Source of the DNA: DASXVX01 sp036504075
GTDB taxonomy: Bacteria; Bacillota; Sulfobacillia; Symbiobacteriales; Symbiobacteriaceae
Reading direction: 5' to 3'
DNA: 64,000 nt
Assembly (NCBI GenBank): GCA_036504075.1
Contig: DASXVX010000007.1
Coordinates: forward strand, 101,233 to 165,232
In this document: piece by piece, positions 50,548 through 58,607 of the stretch
How positions within the stretch are numbered: position 1 is the first letter of the stretch
Layout of the letters: each line of letters begins with the position of its first letter
Made by a program: the position numbers and the translations under genes
The notes under the pieces: model-generated
Seen by the model: only the letters and a program-made list of their open reading frames with translations
Databases searched by the model: none
What the model was told of the DNA's origin: nothing

Positions 50548-51903
50548 CTACTGGTCCTTCGGGCGGGCGGCCAGCGTGGCTTTCAGGGTCAGCGTCTCCT
50601 TGCCACGGAGCACCGTCAGCGTGATGGTATCGCCAACCTTCTTGGCGGCGATAAAGTTGTAGACGTCGTCCGGCTTCTTGATCGCCTTTCCGTCCATGGC
50701 GGTGATAATGTCGCCCATGGTGCGGACGGTGCCGTTCTGAGCTACCCGGGCCGGAACGAGCCCGGCCACATCAGCCGGGGAGTCCGGCGTGACGCTGTTG
50801 ACGTACACGCCTGCGTCCACGCTGAGGTTAAACTGCTTGACCAGCGCCGGGGTCAGCGGCTGGGGATTGATGCCGAGGAAGGCATACTCCACAGCCTTGC
50901 CGGACATGAGCGTCGGCAGAATCTCCTTGGCGGCGTTGATGGGAACGGCAAACCCGATGCCCACGTTGGCCCGCACGCCGGAGTCGCCGGTTTCAATCAG
51001 GGTGTTGATGCCGATAACGTTGCCATTGCCGTCGAGCAGCGGGCCGCCGGAGTTGCCGGGGTTGATGGCGGCGTCGGTCTGAATGCCGCCCTGGATCGTC
51101 CAGGGGTTGTTCTCCTCCTGGAGGTCCCGGTTGATGGCGGAGATGATTCCGGCGGTGACGGTGAATTCCTGGTCGAACGGGCTGCCGATGGCGATGGCCA
51201 GCTCGCCGACCTGAACGGCGTCGGAGTCGCCCAGGGTCGCAGTGACCAGCGACCGGTTGCCGGGATCGACTTTCACGACGGCCAGGTCCCGACGGGCATC
51301 GGCGCCGACGACGGTGCCCTTGAGTACGGTCCCGTCGACGAACTCGACGCTGATGTCGGTGCCGCCCTCGATCACGTGGTTGTTGGTCAGAATGTAGCCC
51401 TTGGAGTCCACCACGAAGCCGGACCCGGAAGCCTCACCCCGCTGGTAGCCCCGGGTGATCTTCACGTGGATGGCGACGACGGCAGGCGAAACTCGCTGGT
51501 AGATGCCCGGGATCACGTTGGTGCCGGTGCCGGGCACAGCGGCCACGGTCTGGGCACCGGTGGACTGGTTCAGCTTATACCCGATCGGCATGGACGACTG
51601 CACGAACTGGCGGGCAAACCCCCAGGTGGTGGCACTGCCAACGCCTGCACCCACAGCCACAAGGGCCACGGCGGCGGCGAACTTCTTCCACCCGGATTCG
51701 GAGCGATGAGCAGGGTCAGCGGTCTGGGACTGCGATTCAGGGTAAACGGGAGCGGCTTGCAGGACCGGCCCCGGAATTTCCGGCAGTTCCATAACGGGAT
51801 CTTGCGGCGCAGCGTTCGACTCCGCCCCGGACGTATTCATCTCGGCGGAGGGCTCGGTATGCGCCTGCTCTTCGCCAAACTTCTTTTCGCTGTCATCGAG
51901 CAT
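50548..51903 (-). CDS. HtrA/DegP-like membrane serine protease
   Basis: A 451-residue extracytoplasmic quality-control protease. An acidic N-terminal cytoplasmic region precedes one membrane helix (about 75-95). The catalytic triad is in TNNHVIEG (His), RRDLAVVKV (Asp) and GNSGGPLLDGNG (Ser), followed by one PDZ domain (about 340-445). Start ATG follows AAAGGGGTGGAG. A two-component system lies upstream in the same direction, and the CssRS-HtrA pairing of Bacillus makes control by it plausible. Confidence 0.93.
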   Translation of the reverse strand: MLDDSEKKFGEEQAHTEPSAEMNTSGAESNAAPQDPVMELPEIPGPVLQAAPVYPESQSQTADPAHRSESGWKKFAAAVALVAVGAGVGSATTWGFARQFVQSSMPIGYKLNQSTGAQTVAAVPGTGTNVIPGIYQRVSPAVVAIHVKITRGYQRGEASGSGFVVDSKGYILTNNHVIEGGTDISVEFVDGTVLKGTVVGADARRDLAVVKVDPGNRSLVTATLGDSDAVQVGELAIAIGSPFDQEFTVTAGIISAINRDLQEENNPWTIQGGIQTDAAINPGNSGGPLLDGNGNVIGINTLIETGDSGVRANVGIGFAVPINAAKEILPTLMSGKAVEYAFLGINPQPLTPALVKQFNLSVDAGVYVNSVTPDSPADVAGLVPARVAQNGTVRTMGDIITAMDGKAIKKPDDVYNFIAAKKVGDTITLTVLRGKETLTLKATLAARPKDQ

Positions 51904-52645
51904 AACACTCCACCCCTTTGCGCTTTAATCTAGGACCGTAACTCGCATGTTCATCATGATGGTCCACGCTGAAATAGATCTGAACAGTATCTGAGAATAG
52001 CCTAAGAATTTAACTTTAGGCCGGTCGGGTCTTCTTGTGACGTCGCCGGGCAGGGCCACCGCGATCGCTCCCGGATACTTCGCTCACGGGCACTAGGCCC
52101 ACGTCGGGTTCGCCGATTTTCGGAACCGTTGTTGGGGTATGGGCTTTGGTTACGCACCGCCGAAAACGGCTGACGTGCAGCGGGCCAAGTGCCCGTAGGC
52201 TCCGTCTCCGAGTCACTCAGGGTGACCCTGCCCGGCTCCTTGCGGAACCGCCGGCTTATCGGCGCCCCAGGCCGGTGTCTGGCGGGACCAGGCCGGCCTC
52301 TCCCACCGGCGCGGGGAGGGGCAGGCCAACCTCGTCAGCGCGGGGAAGGGCGGGTCCTGCTCGCCAGCGCTGTGAGCGACGCCCCACCCTCCCCCCGCCT
52401 AAAACGCATGGCCGGGCAGCTTCGGCGGCCCCGGCCGTGCGGGAAGTCGTGCGGGAGGCCGTGCGAGGAGGGCAGGGGTACCCCCGAAGCCGCCGTTGGG
52501 AAGCGGCACATCCGCCCGACGTCTGATAGCGTAGCTTCTCGGGCGGCGAGGGGTGTACCCCTGACCGACGTCGTAACGCCCACCCCCTTGGCGAGGGGGT
52601 GCCCCTGACCGACGTCGTAACGCCAACGTCCTAACCCCAACCCCA
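51904..52645. other. 742-base gap with a duplicated GC-rich repeat
   Basis: The gap lies between HtrA and the histidine kinase. Part of 51904-52020 is AT-rich and likely holds the HtrA promoter. 52020-52645 is GC-rich with strand-biased G/C blocks and open frames that lack ribosome binding sites and family features. It holds the repeat listed at 52545-52624. No gene is supported. Confidence 0.6.
52545..52624. repeat. Tandem pair of a 35-base unit with ACGACGTCGGTCAGGGG core
   Basis: GGCGAGGGG..CCCCTGACCGACGTCGTAACGCC occurs at 52545-52580 and 52590-52624, separated by nine bases. The two differ by a few bases around GTGTA/GGTG. Such motifs often mark dispersed repeats of high-GC Bacillota. 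Confidence 0.65.
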
Positions 52646-54004
52646 CTACTCCCGATGAAGGGGGAGCCAAAGGCTAAACGTGCTTCCCTTCCCCAGTTCG
52701 CTGTCGACTGTAAGCTTTCCGCCATGCACCCCCACCACCCAGCGGGCGATGGCCAGGCCCAGGCCGGAGCCGCCTCTGGTGCGGGCCCGGTCGGCTCGGA
52801 AGAAGCGCTCGAAAATGTTCGGCAGGTCCTCCCTGGCAATGCCGATGCCGGTGTCCTGGACTTGAACGACAACCCCTTCGGCCTGCCGGCCCGCCCGGAC
52901 TGTTACGCTGCCCTGCGGCGTGTACTTGAAGGCGTTCTCGACCAGAATGATCATCGCCCGGACCAGCCACTCGGAGTGGCCCAGGACCGTGACCCGGTCC
53001 AGGGCGTCCGGCAGTTCCGCCTGGAAGTCGACGGTGTGCGGTAGCGCCTGGGCCTTGCGGCAGGCTTCCTCGACCAGCGGCCCCAGCGGAACCGGGTGCA
53101 GTTCCAGCGTCTGGCCGGCGTCGGCCCGGGCGACCGTCAACAGTTCCTCGATCAGGTGCGTCATGCGTTCCGCTTCGGAAGCCATGTCAGCCAGGGCCTC
53201 CGGGTCCAACTTGCCCGCCTTTTGCAGGTAGTCGATGTTGCCGCGGATGATCGTCAGCGGCGTCCTGAGCTCATGGGACGCATCCGCCACAAACCGCTGC
53301 TGGGCATCAATGGACGTGGACAGCCGCTCGTACATCGCCTGAAGCTGGTCCAGCATGTCGTTAAACGTCTTCACCAGCCGCCCGACCTCGTCATCGGGCC
53401 CCTGGTACGGTACCCGCAGGCTCAGGTTGGCCGAATCACCAATGGCCTCGGCCGCCCGCGCCACGTTGTCCACCGGTGAGATCGCCTTCCAGGCTACCCA
53501 CCAGGTGCCCCATGCCGAGAGTCCCAAAAAGAGCAGAGCGCCCATTACCAGCGGCATTTTCAACTGGTTGGAGGCCGTGTGCAGGATATCCAGATCGTAT
53601 GCCACCTGCACCCAGGCAATAATCTCGCCCCGGGCAGTGATCGGGACCGTACAGAGCCGGTACGGGACGCCTCTGGCATCCGTGTCGCTCAGGAAGACCT
53701 GCTCGCCGCGTTTGGCCGCCTCCGGCATGGGGAAGTAGCCCTTGTCCAGGTTGGACCACACGCCGCCCTGGGGATCCCGAATCATCACATACGTGGATTT
53801 ATAGAACCGGACGTCCGACGGGTCCGGCAGTGTGCGGTAGTTCTGCCAGTAATCCTGAACCTCGCCGGCCACCTGAATCAGGCTCTGGTCGACCGCCTGC
53901 ATGTAGGCCAGCTGCAGGACCGTATAGAGCAACAGGCTGAACAGCGTCAGCGCTGTCACCATGAGGCCCGTATACAATAAGGTGAGCCTCAGCCGGATGG
54001 ACAT
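52646..54004 (-). CDS. Sensor histidine kinase
   Basis: A 452-residue membrane kinase: helix (about 10-32), extracytoplasmic sensor (about 33-155), second helix (about 158-180), HAMP, HisKA with phospho-acceptor in FVADASHELRTPLTIIRGN, and HATPase_c (NAFKYTPQGSVTV, DTGIGIAREDLPNIFERF, GGSGLGLAIARWVV). It starts seven bases after the response regulator, so they form one operon. The HtrA gene downstream suggests a wall or misfolded-protein stress signal, but this is inference. Confidence 0.94.
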   Translation of the reverse strand: MSIRLRLTLLYTGLMVTALTLFSLLLYTVLQLAYMQAVDQSLIQVAGEVQDYWQNYRTLPDPSDVRFYKSTYVMIRDPQGGVWSNLDKGYFPMPEAAKRGEQVFLSDTDARGVPYRLCTVPITARGEIIAWVQVAYDLDILHTASNQLKMPLVMGALLFLGLSAWGTWWVAWKAISPVDNVARAAEAIGDSANLSLRVPYQGPDDEVGRLVKTFNDMLDQLQAMYERLSTSIDAQQRFVADASHELRTPLTIIRGNIDYLQKAGKLDPEALADMASEAERMTHLIEELLTVARADAGQTLELHPVPLGPLVEEACRKAQALPHTVDFQAELPDALDRVTVLGHSEWLVRAMIILVENAFKYTPQGSVTVRAGRQAEGVVVQVQDTGIGIAREDLPNIFERFFRADRARTRGGSGLGLAIARWVVGVHGGKLTVDSELGKGSTFSLWLPLHRE

Positions 54005-54011
54005 CAGGTAC

Positions 54012-54704
54012 TCACTCCTTCAGTACGTACCCAACGCCCCGGACGGTCTGAATGAGCCTGGCCTCGCCGCCTGACTCCAGCTTCTGCCGGAGGTAGCCCA
54101 CGTAGACTTCCAGCACGTTGCTTTCACCGGTGTAATCGTAGCCCCAGACTTTTTCCATGAGCGTGTCGCGGGTCAACACCTGCCGCGGATGTCCCATAAA
54201 CAGCGCGAGCAGTTCGAACTCCTTGGCCGTGAGATCAATCAGGCGCATGCCACGCCGGGCCTCCCGGCTGGCGGTGTCCAGTTCGAGGTCGGCGTAGCGC
54301 AGCAGGTTCAGCCGAACCTCCGGCTCGTCTTTAGCCGACCGGGTGCGGCGCAGGAGCGCCCGAACCCGAGCCAGGAGTTCCTCCAGGGCGAAGGGCTTCA
54401 CCAGGTAGTCGTCGGAACCGGCGTCCAGCCCTTTCACGCGGTCGGAGACGGTGTCCCGCGCCGTCAACATCAGCACCGGGACGTCTTCCCCGGCTGACCG
54501 GACCCGGCGGCAGACCTCCAGCCCGTCCACGCCCGGCATCATGATATCGAGAATCATCAAGTCCGGAACCGCCTCGGCCACAGAGCGCAGCGCTTCCGTG
54601 CCGCCGTTGGCCACCGTGACCTCGTAACCCTCCAGCGCCAGGCCGCGCCGGAGAAATGACGTGATCTTCGGGTCATCATCCACTACGAGTATGCGTGGAG
54701 CCAT
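54012..54704 (-). CDS. OmpR/PhoB-family response regulator
   Basis: A 230-residue regulator. The receiver domain has the acidic pair VVDDDPK, phosphorylated Asp in MILDIMMPGVDG and Lys in DYLVKPFALEEL; a winged-helix DNA-binding domain (about 130-228) follows. The start chosen is ATG 54704 after GAGAGGGGG; the long upstream frame is noncoding. It is transcribed divergently from the sigma factor gene. Confidence 0.95.
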   Translation of the reverse strand: MAPRILVVDDDPKITSFLRRGLALEGYEVTVANGGTEALRSVAEAVPDLMILDIMMPGVDGLEVCRRVRSAGEDVPVLMLTARDTVSDRVKGLDAGSDDYLVKPFALEELLARVRALLRRTRSAKDEPEVRLNLLRYADLELDTASREARRGMRLIDLTAKEFELLALFMGHPRQVLTRDTLMEKVWGYDYTGESNVLEVYVGYLRQKLESGGEARLIQTVRGVGYVLKE

Positions 54705-54880
54705 GGTGGCGCCCCCTCTCCGTTTCCACCGGGTTTCATTCCTGAGTATACGAAACTTGCAGCGGGGGCGCAAAAGCAAAGTGTCCCGTTGCTGGGAAGG
54801 ATGTTCCCGACAATACGAAGAAAACGTGAGGAGTTCAAAGCCCGAACAGCGACTTAGCCAAGGCAAGGAGGTAGGACCGG

Positions 54881-55522
54881 TTGGGGCAGTTTGCAGCCGA
54901 TACGGACGAGTCCCTGCTTGAGTCCGCCCGGCACGGTCAGGGAGAGGCCTGGACCGAGCTGGTGGCACGATACCACAGCAGGGGCCTGCACTACCTTCGT
55001 AACCAAATTGACGACCCGTACGTGGCCCAGGACATCATGCAGAACCTTTGGCTGGCCCTGGTCGGGGCCGTCCGGCGCCAACTGCCGGACTGCTTCGAAG
55101 CGCTCTTCTGGACGCTCCTGAAGCGCCGCCTGATCGACGAACTGCGGCGCAAAGGCCGGACGAAAGAGGCCGCCACGCTCGACGCCCCGTCGCCCGGGCT
55201 CGACGGCAACGGCGACTCCCTGCTGGAGCGCCAGGTCGGCCGTGGACCTGACCCGCTGGACGAGACCGTCCGGTCCGAGACGGAAAACCTCATCCACCGG
55301 GCGCTGGACCTGCTCCCCGACCACTATCGCACGGTGATCGTCGCCCGCCAGTTCCAGGGCAAGTCCAACAAGGAGACCGCCGCCCTGCTGGTCGCGGAGG
55401 GCCTTGTCACCGATGACGGCAACGTCGAAAAACGCGTCGAAAACTACTACTACCGGGGCCTGAAAGAGCTGAAACGACAGCTTGAGGCCCTTGGCTATAG
55501 CGGAGGAGGTAGCGCAGCATGA
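54881..55522 (+). CDS. Sigma-70 family (ECF-like) sigma factor
   Basis: A 213-residue alternative sigma factor. Region 2 is seen in VARYHSRGLHYLRNQIDDPYVAQDIMQNLWLAL and the following basic LLKRRLIDELRRKGRTK, and region 4 in LLPDHYRTVIVARQFQGKSNKETAALL plus KRVENYYYRGLKELKRQL. Start TTG 54881 follows AAGGAGGT. It is the first gene of a cassette whose next two genes overlap it by four bases each. It is likely held inactive by one of them. Confidence 0.88.
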   Translation: MGQFAADTDESLLESARHGQGEAWTELVARYHSRGLHYLRNQIDDPYVAQDIMQNLWLALVGAVRRQLPDCFEALFWTLLKRRLIDELRRKGRTKEAATLDAPSPGLDGNGDSLLERQVGRGPDPLDETVRSETENLIHRALDLLPDHYRTVIVARQFQGKSNKETAALLVAEGLVTDDGNVEKRVENYYYRGLKELKRQLEALGYSGGGSAA

Positions 55523-56103
55523 CCAGGCCCATCGAAGCGGTGGTAGCCGAGGCACAGCAGCGCCTGGAATCGTCCGGCCGGTTGGACGTGGCCGCGTTCA
55601 TCTCCGCCTATCCGGAACACGCCGAAGAACTTGCGGAACTGCTGCCGGTGATGCTTACGGTGCACCGGGAATCGCAGTGGCGGGCCGCGGAGGGTAACAG
55701 CCGGGCTTTCGCTCTCGCGCTGTTTGCCCAGTTACATGAGGCGGACGCCCCCGCCGAGGTCACCCTGGGCGATCTGTTCAACCAGGCCGGCCTCTCACTG
55801 GAGGAGCAGGCCCGCCGGTCAGGCCTGCCGGTCAGGGCGCTGGAGCAACTGGCGCAGAGCCACACGCCGGTCTCGGCCCTGAACGACAATACCGTCCTGA
55901 AGCAACTGGCGACCCAGGCGGCGGCACCGTTCGGCGCCCTGGCCAAAGAGGTGCGGCGGATGCTCTCCTTGCAGTCGCTCACGTCCATGCGGTCCGGACC
56001 CGTCTTCACCCGAAACCAGGAAACCAGCACCGAAGACGAACGGCAGGCGCTGCTGGAACAAGTCCGGAAGGCCTCCCAAAAGCCGCCGGAGGGAAAGCCG
56101 TGA
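55519..56103 (+). CDS. XRE-like helix-turn-helix partner of the sigma factor
   Basis: A 194-residue cytosolic protein. The N-terminus has an FISAYPEHAEELAELLPVML segment found in sigma-associated proteins. Residues 83-135 read LGDLFNQAGLSLEEQARRSGLPVRALEQL, then NDNTVLKQLA, a weak XRE/Cro-type helix-turn-helix. The remainder is Lys/Gln-rich with no membrane helix. ATG overlaps the sigma stop (ATGA). I suggest an anti-sigma or repressor that is the substrate of the peptidase encoded next. It lacks a zinc-binding anti-sigma motif. Confidence 0.6.
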   Translation: MTRPIEAVVAEAQQRLESSGRLDVAAFISAYPEHAEELAELLPVMLTVHRESQWRAAEGNSRAFALALFAQLHEADAPAEVTLGDLFNQAGLSLEEQARRSGLPVRALEQLAQSHTPVSALNDNTVLKQLATQAAAPFGALAKEVRRMLSLQSLTSMRSGPVFTRNQETSTEDERQALLEQVRKASQKPPEGKP

Positions 56104-56660
56104 GCCAGAGCCGCGCCGAACAGGAAGCGGGGCGGGTTCTGCAACAGGCCCGCACCGAGTATTCCGCCCTGGGTGAGCCCTGGGACAACTATCGGGTCGA
56201 TGTGGATCTGGTGGGGTCGCTGCTCTTCGGCCTGGGCGTCCAGTTGGTGCCCGACCTCCGGGCCGGCGCCCGGGAGTACGCTGGGTTCCTGGATGCCGAG
56301 TCCCGGCTCATCGCAGTGGAGGAGCACCACCACGAGCACCGCCGGCGCTTCTCCGTCGCTCACGAAATCGGGCATTTTGTGCTGCACTACCTGCCCGAGC
56401 CCGGAGAGGGGCTGTTCCGCTGCACGCAGGGCGATATGGAGGTCGGCGCCGCGGTCAGCGGCGAGGGGGCGCGGCTGGTCCACCTGCGCCAGGAATCGGA
56501 GGCGAACCTGTTCGCCGGAGCGCTGCTGATGCCCGAGTCCGCCGTCCGGGCGATGGCAACGGCCACCAGGGGCCGGGTCGACCGCCTGGCCACGCACTTT
56601 GGCGTCTCGCCTCAGGCCATGTCCATCCGGCTGGTCCGGCTGGGAATCAAGCCGCACTAA
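56100..56660 (+). CDS. ImmA/IrrE-family metallopeptidase
   Basis: A 186-residue peptidase. HEIGH (residues 88-92, in FSVAHEIGHFVLHY) is the zinc motif; ESEANLFAGALLMP supplies the third ligand. These enzymes cleave XRE-type repressors (ImmA/ImmR, IrrE/DdrO). Start GTG 56100 overlaps the preceding stop by four bases. It is the last gene of the cassette and is followed by a strong hairpin. Confidence 0.9.
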   Translation: MSQSRAEQEAGRVLQQARTEYSALGEPWDNYRVDVDLVGSLLFGLGVQLVPDLRAGAREYAGFLDAESRLIAVEEHHHEHRRRFSVAHEIGHFVLHYLPEPGEGLFRCTQGDMEVGAAVSGEGARLVHLRQESEANLFAGALLMPESAVRAMATATRGRVDRLATHFGVSPQAMSIRLVRLGIKPH

Positions 56661-56669
56661 AAAGTTGAC

Positions 56670-56701
56670 GCCCTCGCGAGGAACTCTCGCGGGGGCGTTC
56701 G
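56670..56701 (+). terminator. Hairpin after the ImmA/IrrE gene
   Basis: ACGCCCTCGCGAG/CTCTCGCGGGGGCGT stem followed by TCGACTATC; it has no good T-run. Confidence 0.5.
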
Positions 56702-56772
56702 ACTATCTGGGTGAAAGCGATGTTAGCTGTCGGCGATGCCGGTGTCAGCGAAACCAGAAGGAGGAGTTGCAC

Positions 56773-57123
56773 ATGCAGGAGATCATGACCGCCGCGCAGG
56801 CCCTTGCCCTCGCGAACGGGGCCGCCTTTTCCGTGACGACCGGAGTTCTGTACGATCCGGCCGGTGCCGGCCTGAGCGTACTGGTCCCCGTCCTGCAGGA
56901 GCGGCTCCGGGCCATCGGTGTATCGCTGGAAGCCGTCCGGCGCGAAGGCGATACGCTCATCGCCACCGTCCGGGAAGACGAGGCCGGCGAGCCTCTCTGC
57001 CCCGCCGCCTTCCGGCAGGTCGTGCGGGCCGAGTCCCACCGGCTCCTGGGCGAGGCCTTGGACGGCCGTTTTGTGGTCGCCGCCCCCGCTCCGGCGCTGC
57101 GGGTCGCCGCTCTGGTGGCGTAA
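56773..57123 (+). CDS. Unknown 116-residue protein
   Basis: Start ATG follows GAAGGAGGAG. The protein is alpha/beta, soluble and rich in Ala/Val/Arg (VLVPVLQERLRAIGVSLEAVRREGDTLIATV), with two Cys-poor halves. I know no family. It lies 112 bases after the ImmA/IrrE hairpin and ends before a terminator, so it may be a separate unit or a distal gene of the sigma cassette. Confidence 0.6.
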   Translation: MQEIMTAAQALALANGAAFSVTTGVLYDPAGAGLSVLVPVLQERLRAIGVSLEAVRREGDTLIATVREDEAGEPLCPAAFRQVVRAESHRLLGEALDGRFVVAAPAPALRVAALVA

Positions 57124-57157
57124 AGTGTTATGGCTTCCCCTCCCCGTAAAAACACTG

Positions 57158-57184
57158 AAGGCGCCGTCAACGTGACAGCGCCTT
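57158..57184. terminator. Bidirectional terminator
   Basis: AAGGCGC/GCGCCTT stem between the convergent 116-residue gene and lpd; on the minus strand CAGTGTTTTT follows. Confidence 0.75.
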
Positions 57185-57189
57185 TACCG

Positions 57190-58605
57190 CTAGTGGACGG
57201 CCCCTTTGTTGATGTTCTGCAACAGTGCGTGGGCAGCTTCCAGGATTCCTTCCGAGAGCGTCGGGTGATAGTGCGGCGTGAGCGCCACATCTTCCACGAG
57301 GGCGGCCATTTCGACCGCCAGGGTAATCTCGCCGATCAGCTCCGAAACCTCCGGCCCCACCATCGCCGCCCCCAGCAGGACGCCCGTCTTTCGATCGGCC
57401 ACCAGCTTCACCAGGCCGTCCGACTCGCCCATGGTGAGCGCCCGGCCGATCGCGGCAAACATCTGCTTGCTGACCGCCACCTCGTACCCCTGCTCCCGGG
57501 CCTGAGCCTCCGTGAGTCCCACGTAAGCGATCTCCGGGTCCGTGAAGATGACGGCCGGCACGGTCTGCCAGTCGGCGTGGCTCTGCATGCCGGCAATTGC
57601 CTCCGCCGCCACCCGCCCCTGGGCGCTCGCCTTGTGGGCCAGCATGACCGGGCTGCAGACGTCGCCGATGGCGTATATGTGCGCCACGCCGGTCCGCATC
57701 TGCCCGTCGACCGGTATGAACCCCTTTTCGTCCGTCTGAACGCCGGCACGCCCCAGTTCCAGCCCTTCGGTGTACGGCCGGCGCCCCACGGAGACCAGCA
57801 CCTTGTCGGCCGGAATCTCCTGGACCTTCCCCTCTGCGTCCTCCACCCGCACCTTGCCGCCGTTGAGGCCGCCGCCGGCCTTGGCTTTCGTGAAGACCTC
57901 CACGCCCAGCCGCCGGAGCTTACGCATGAGCACGGCCACCAGATCCGGGTCGGTGCCGGGCAGCAACTGCTCCATCGCCTCGACGATGGTCACCTTGGCG
58001 CCCAGTTTCGCGTAGGCGATTCCCAATTCGACGCCGATATAGCCGCCACCCACTACCAGAAGCCGCCCCGGCACCTCCGCAAAAGCCAGAGCGCCCCGGC
58101 TGTCCACCACGTCTTTCCCGTCGATGGGAAAGAACCCGGGGTTGACCGAAGTGGAGCCGGTGGCGATGATACACTGCTTAAAGGTATAGACGGCGTTGCC
58201 GCCTTCGTTCAGGGCAACCTCTACGGTGTGCGAGTCTGTAAATTTGGCCTTACCACGGACGACTTCCACCTGCGCCGTCTTCAGGAGCGAGGCGACGCCG
58301 GCGGTCAGCCGCTTGACGACCTTGTTCTGCTTCCAGTCCTGGGTTTTGGCGAAATCCACCCGCACGGATTCGGCTTTAACGCCCCGGTCCTCGGCGTCGC
58401 TCACCTTGCGAACCAGGTCGCCCACCGAGATGAGCGCCTTGGACGGAATACAGCCATGGTTCAGGCAGGTGCCGCCGAGCTCTTCGGCCTCCACCAGCAC
58501 GACGTCCTTGCCCAGTTGGGCAGCGCGCTGGGCCGCCACATATCCGCCCGGTCCGCCGCCGATTACCAGCACGTCCGTGCCGATTTTGATGGACCCCATC
58601 ACCAT
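57190..58605 (-). CDS. lpd: Dihydrolipoyl dehydrogenase (E3)
   Basis: A 471-residue flavoprotein of pyruvate dehydrogenase. It has an FAD motif VLVIGGGPGGYVAAQRAA, the redox disulphide in GGTCLNHGCIPSKAL, an NAD site (LLVVGGGYIGVELGIAYAKLG) and the C-terminal active-site HYHPTLSEG. Start ATG 58605 lies two bases after the pdhC stop; ATG 58599 is an option. Confidence 0.96.
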   Translation of the reverse strand: MVMGSIKIGTDVLVIGGGPGGYVAAQRAAQLGKDVVLVEAEELGGTCLNHGCIPSKALISVGDLVRKVSDAEDRGVKAESVRVDFAKTQDWKQNKVVKRLTAGVASLLKTAQVEVVRGKAKFTDSHTVEVALNEGGNAVYTFKQCIIATGSTSVNPGFFPIDGKDVVDSRGALAFAEVPGRLLVVGGGYIGVELGIAYAKLGAKVTIVEAMEQLLPGTDPDLVAVLMRKLRRLGVEVFTKAKAGGGLNGGKVRVEDAEGKVQEIPADKVLVSVGRRPYTEGLELGRAGVQTDEKGFIPVDGQMRTGVAHIYAIGDVCSPVMLAHKASAQGRVAAEAIAGMQSHADWQTVPAVIFTDPEIAYVGLTEAQAREQGYEVAVSKQMFAAIGRALTMGESDGLVKLVADRKTGVLLGAAMVGPEVSELIGEITLAVEMAALVEDVALTPHYHPTLSEGILEAAHALLQNINKGAVH

Positions 58606-58607
58606 GG

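Noticed and set aside
52016..52216. Minus-strand frame of 66 codons, Arg-rich
   Set aside because: GTG start without a ribosome binding site, low-complexity product and no family features.
52545..52624. CRISPR array from the tandem 35-base units
   Set aside because: Only two units separated by nine bases, with no spacer-length gaps and no cas genes.
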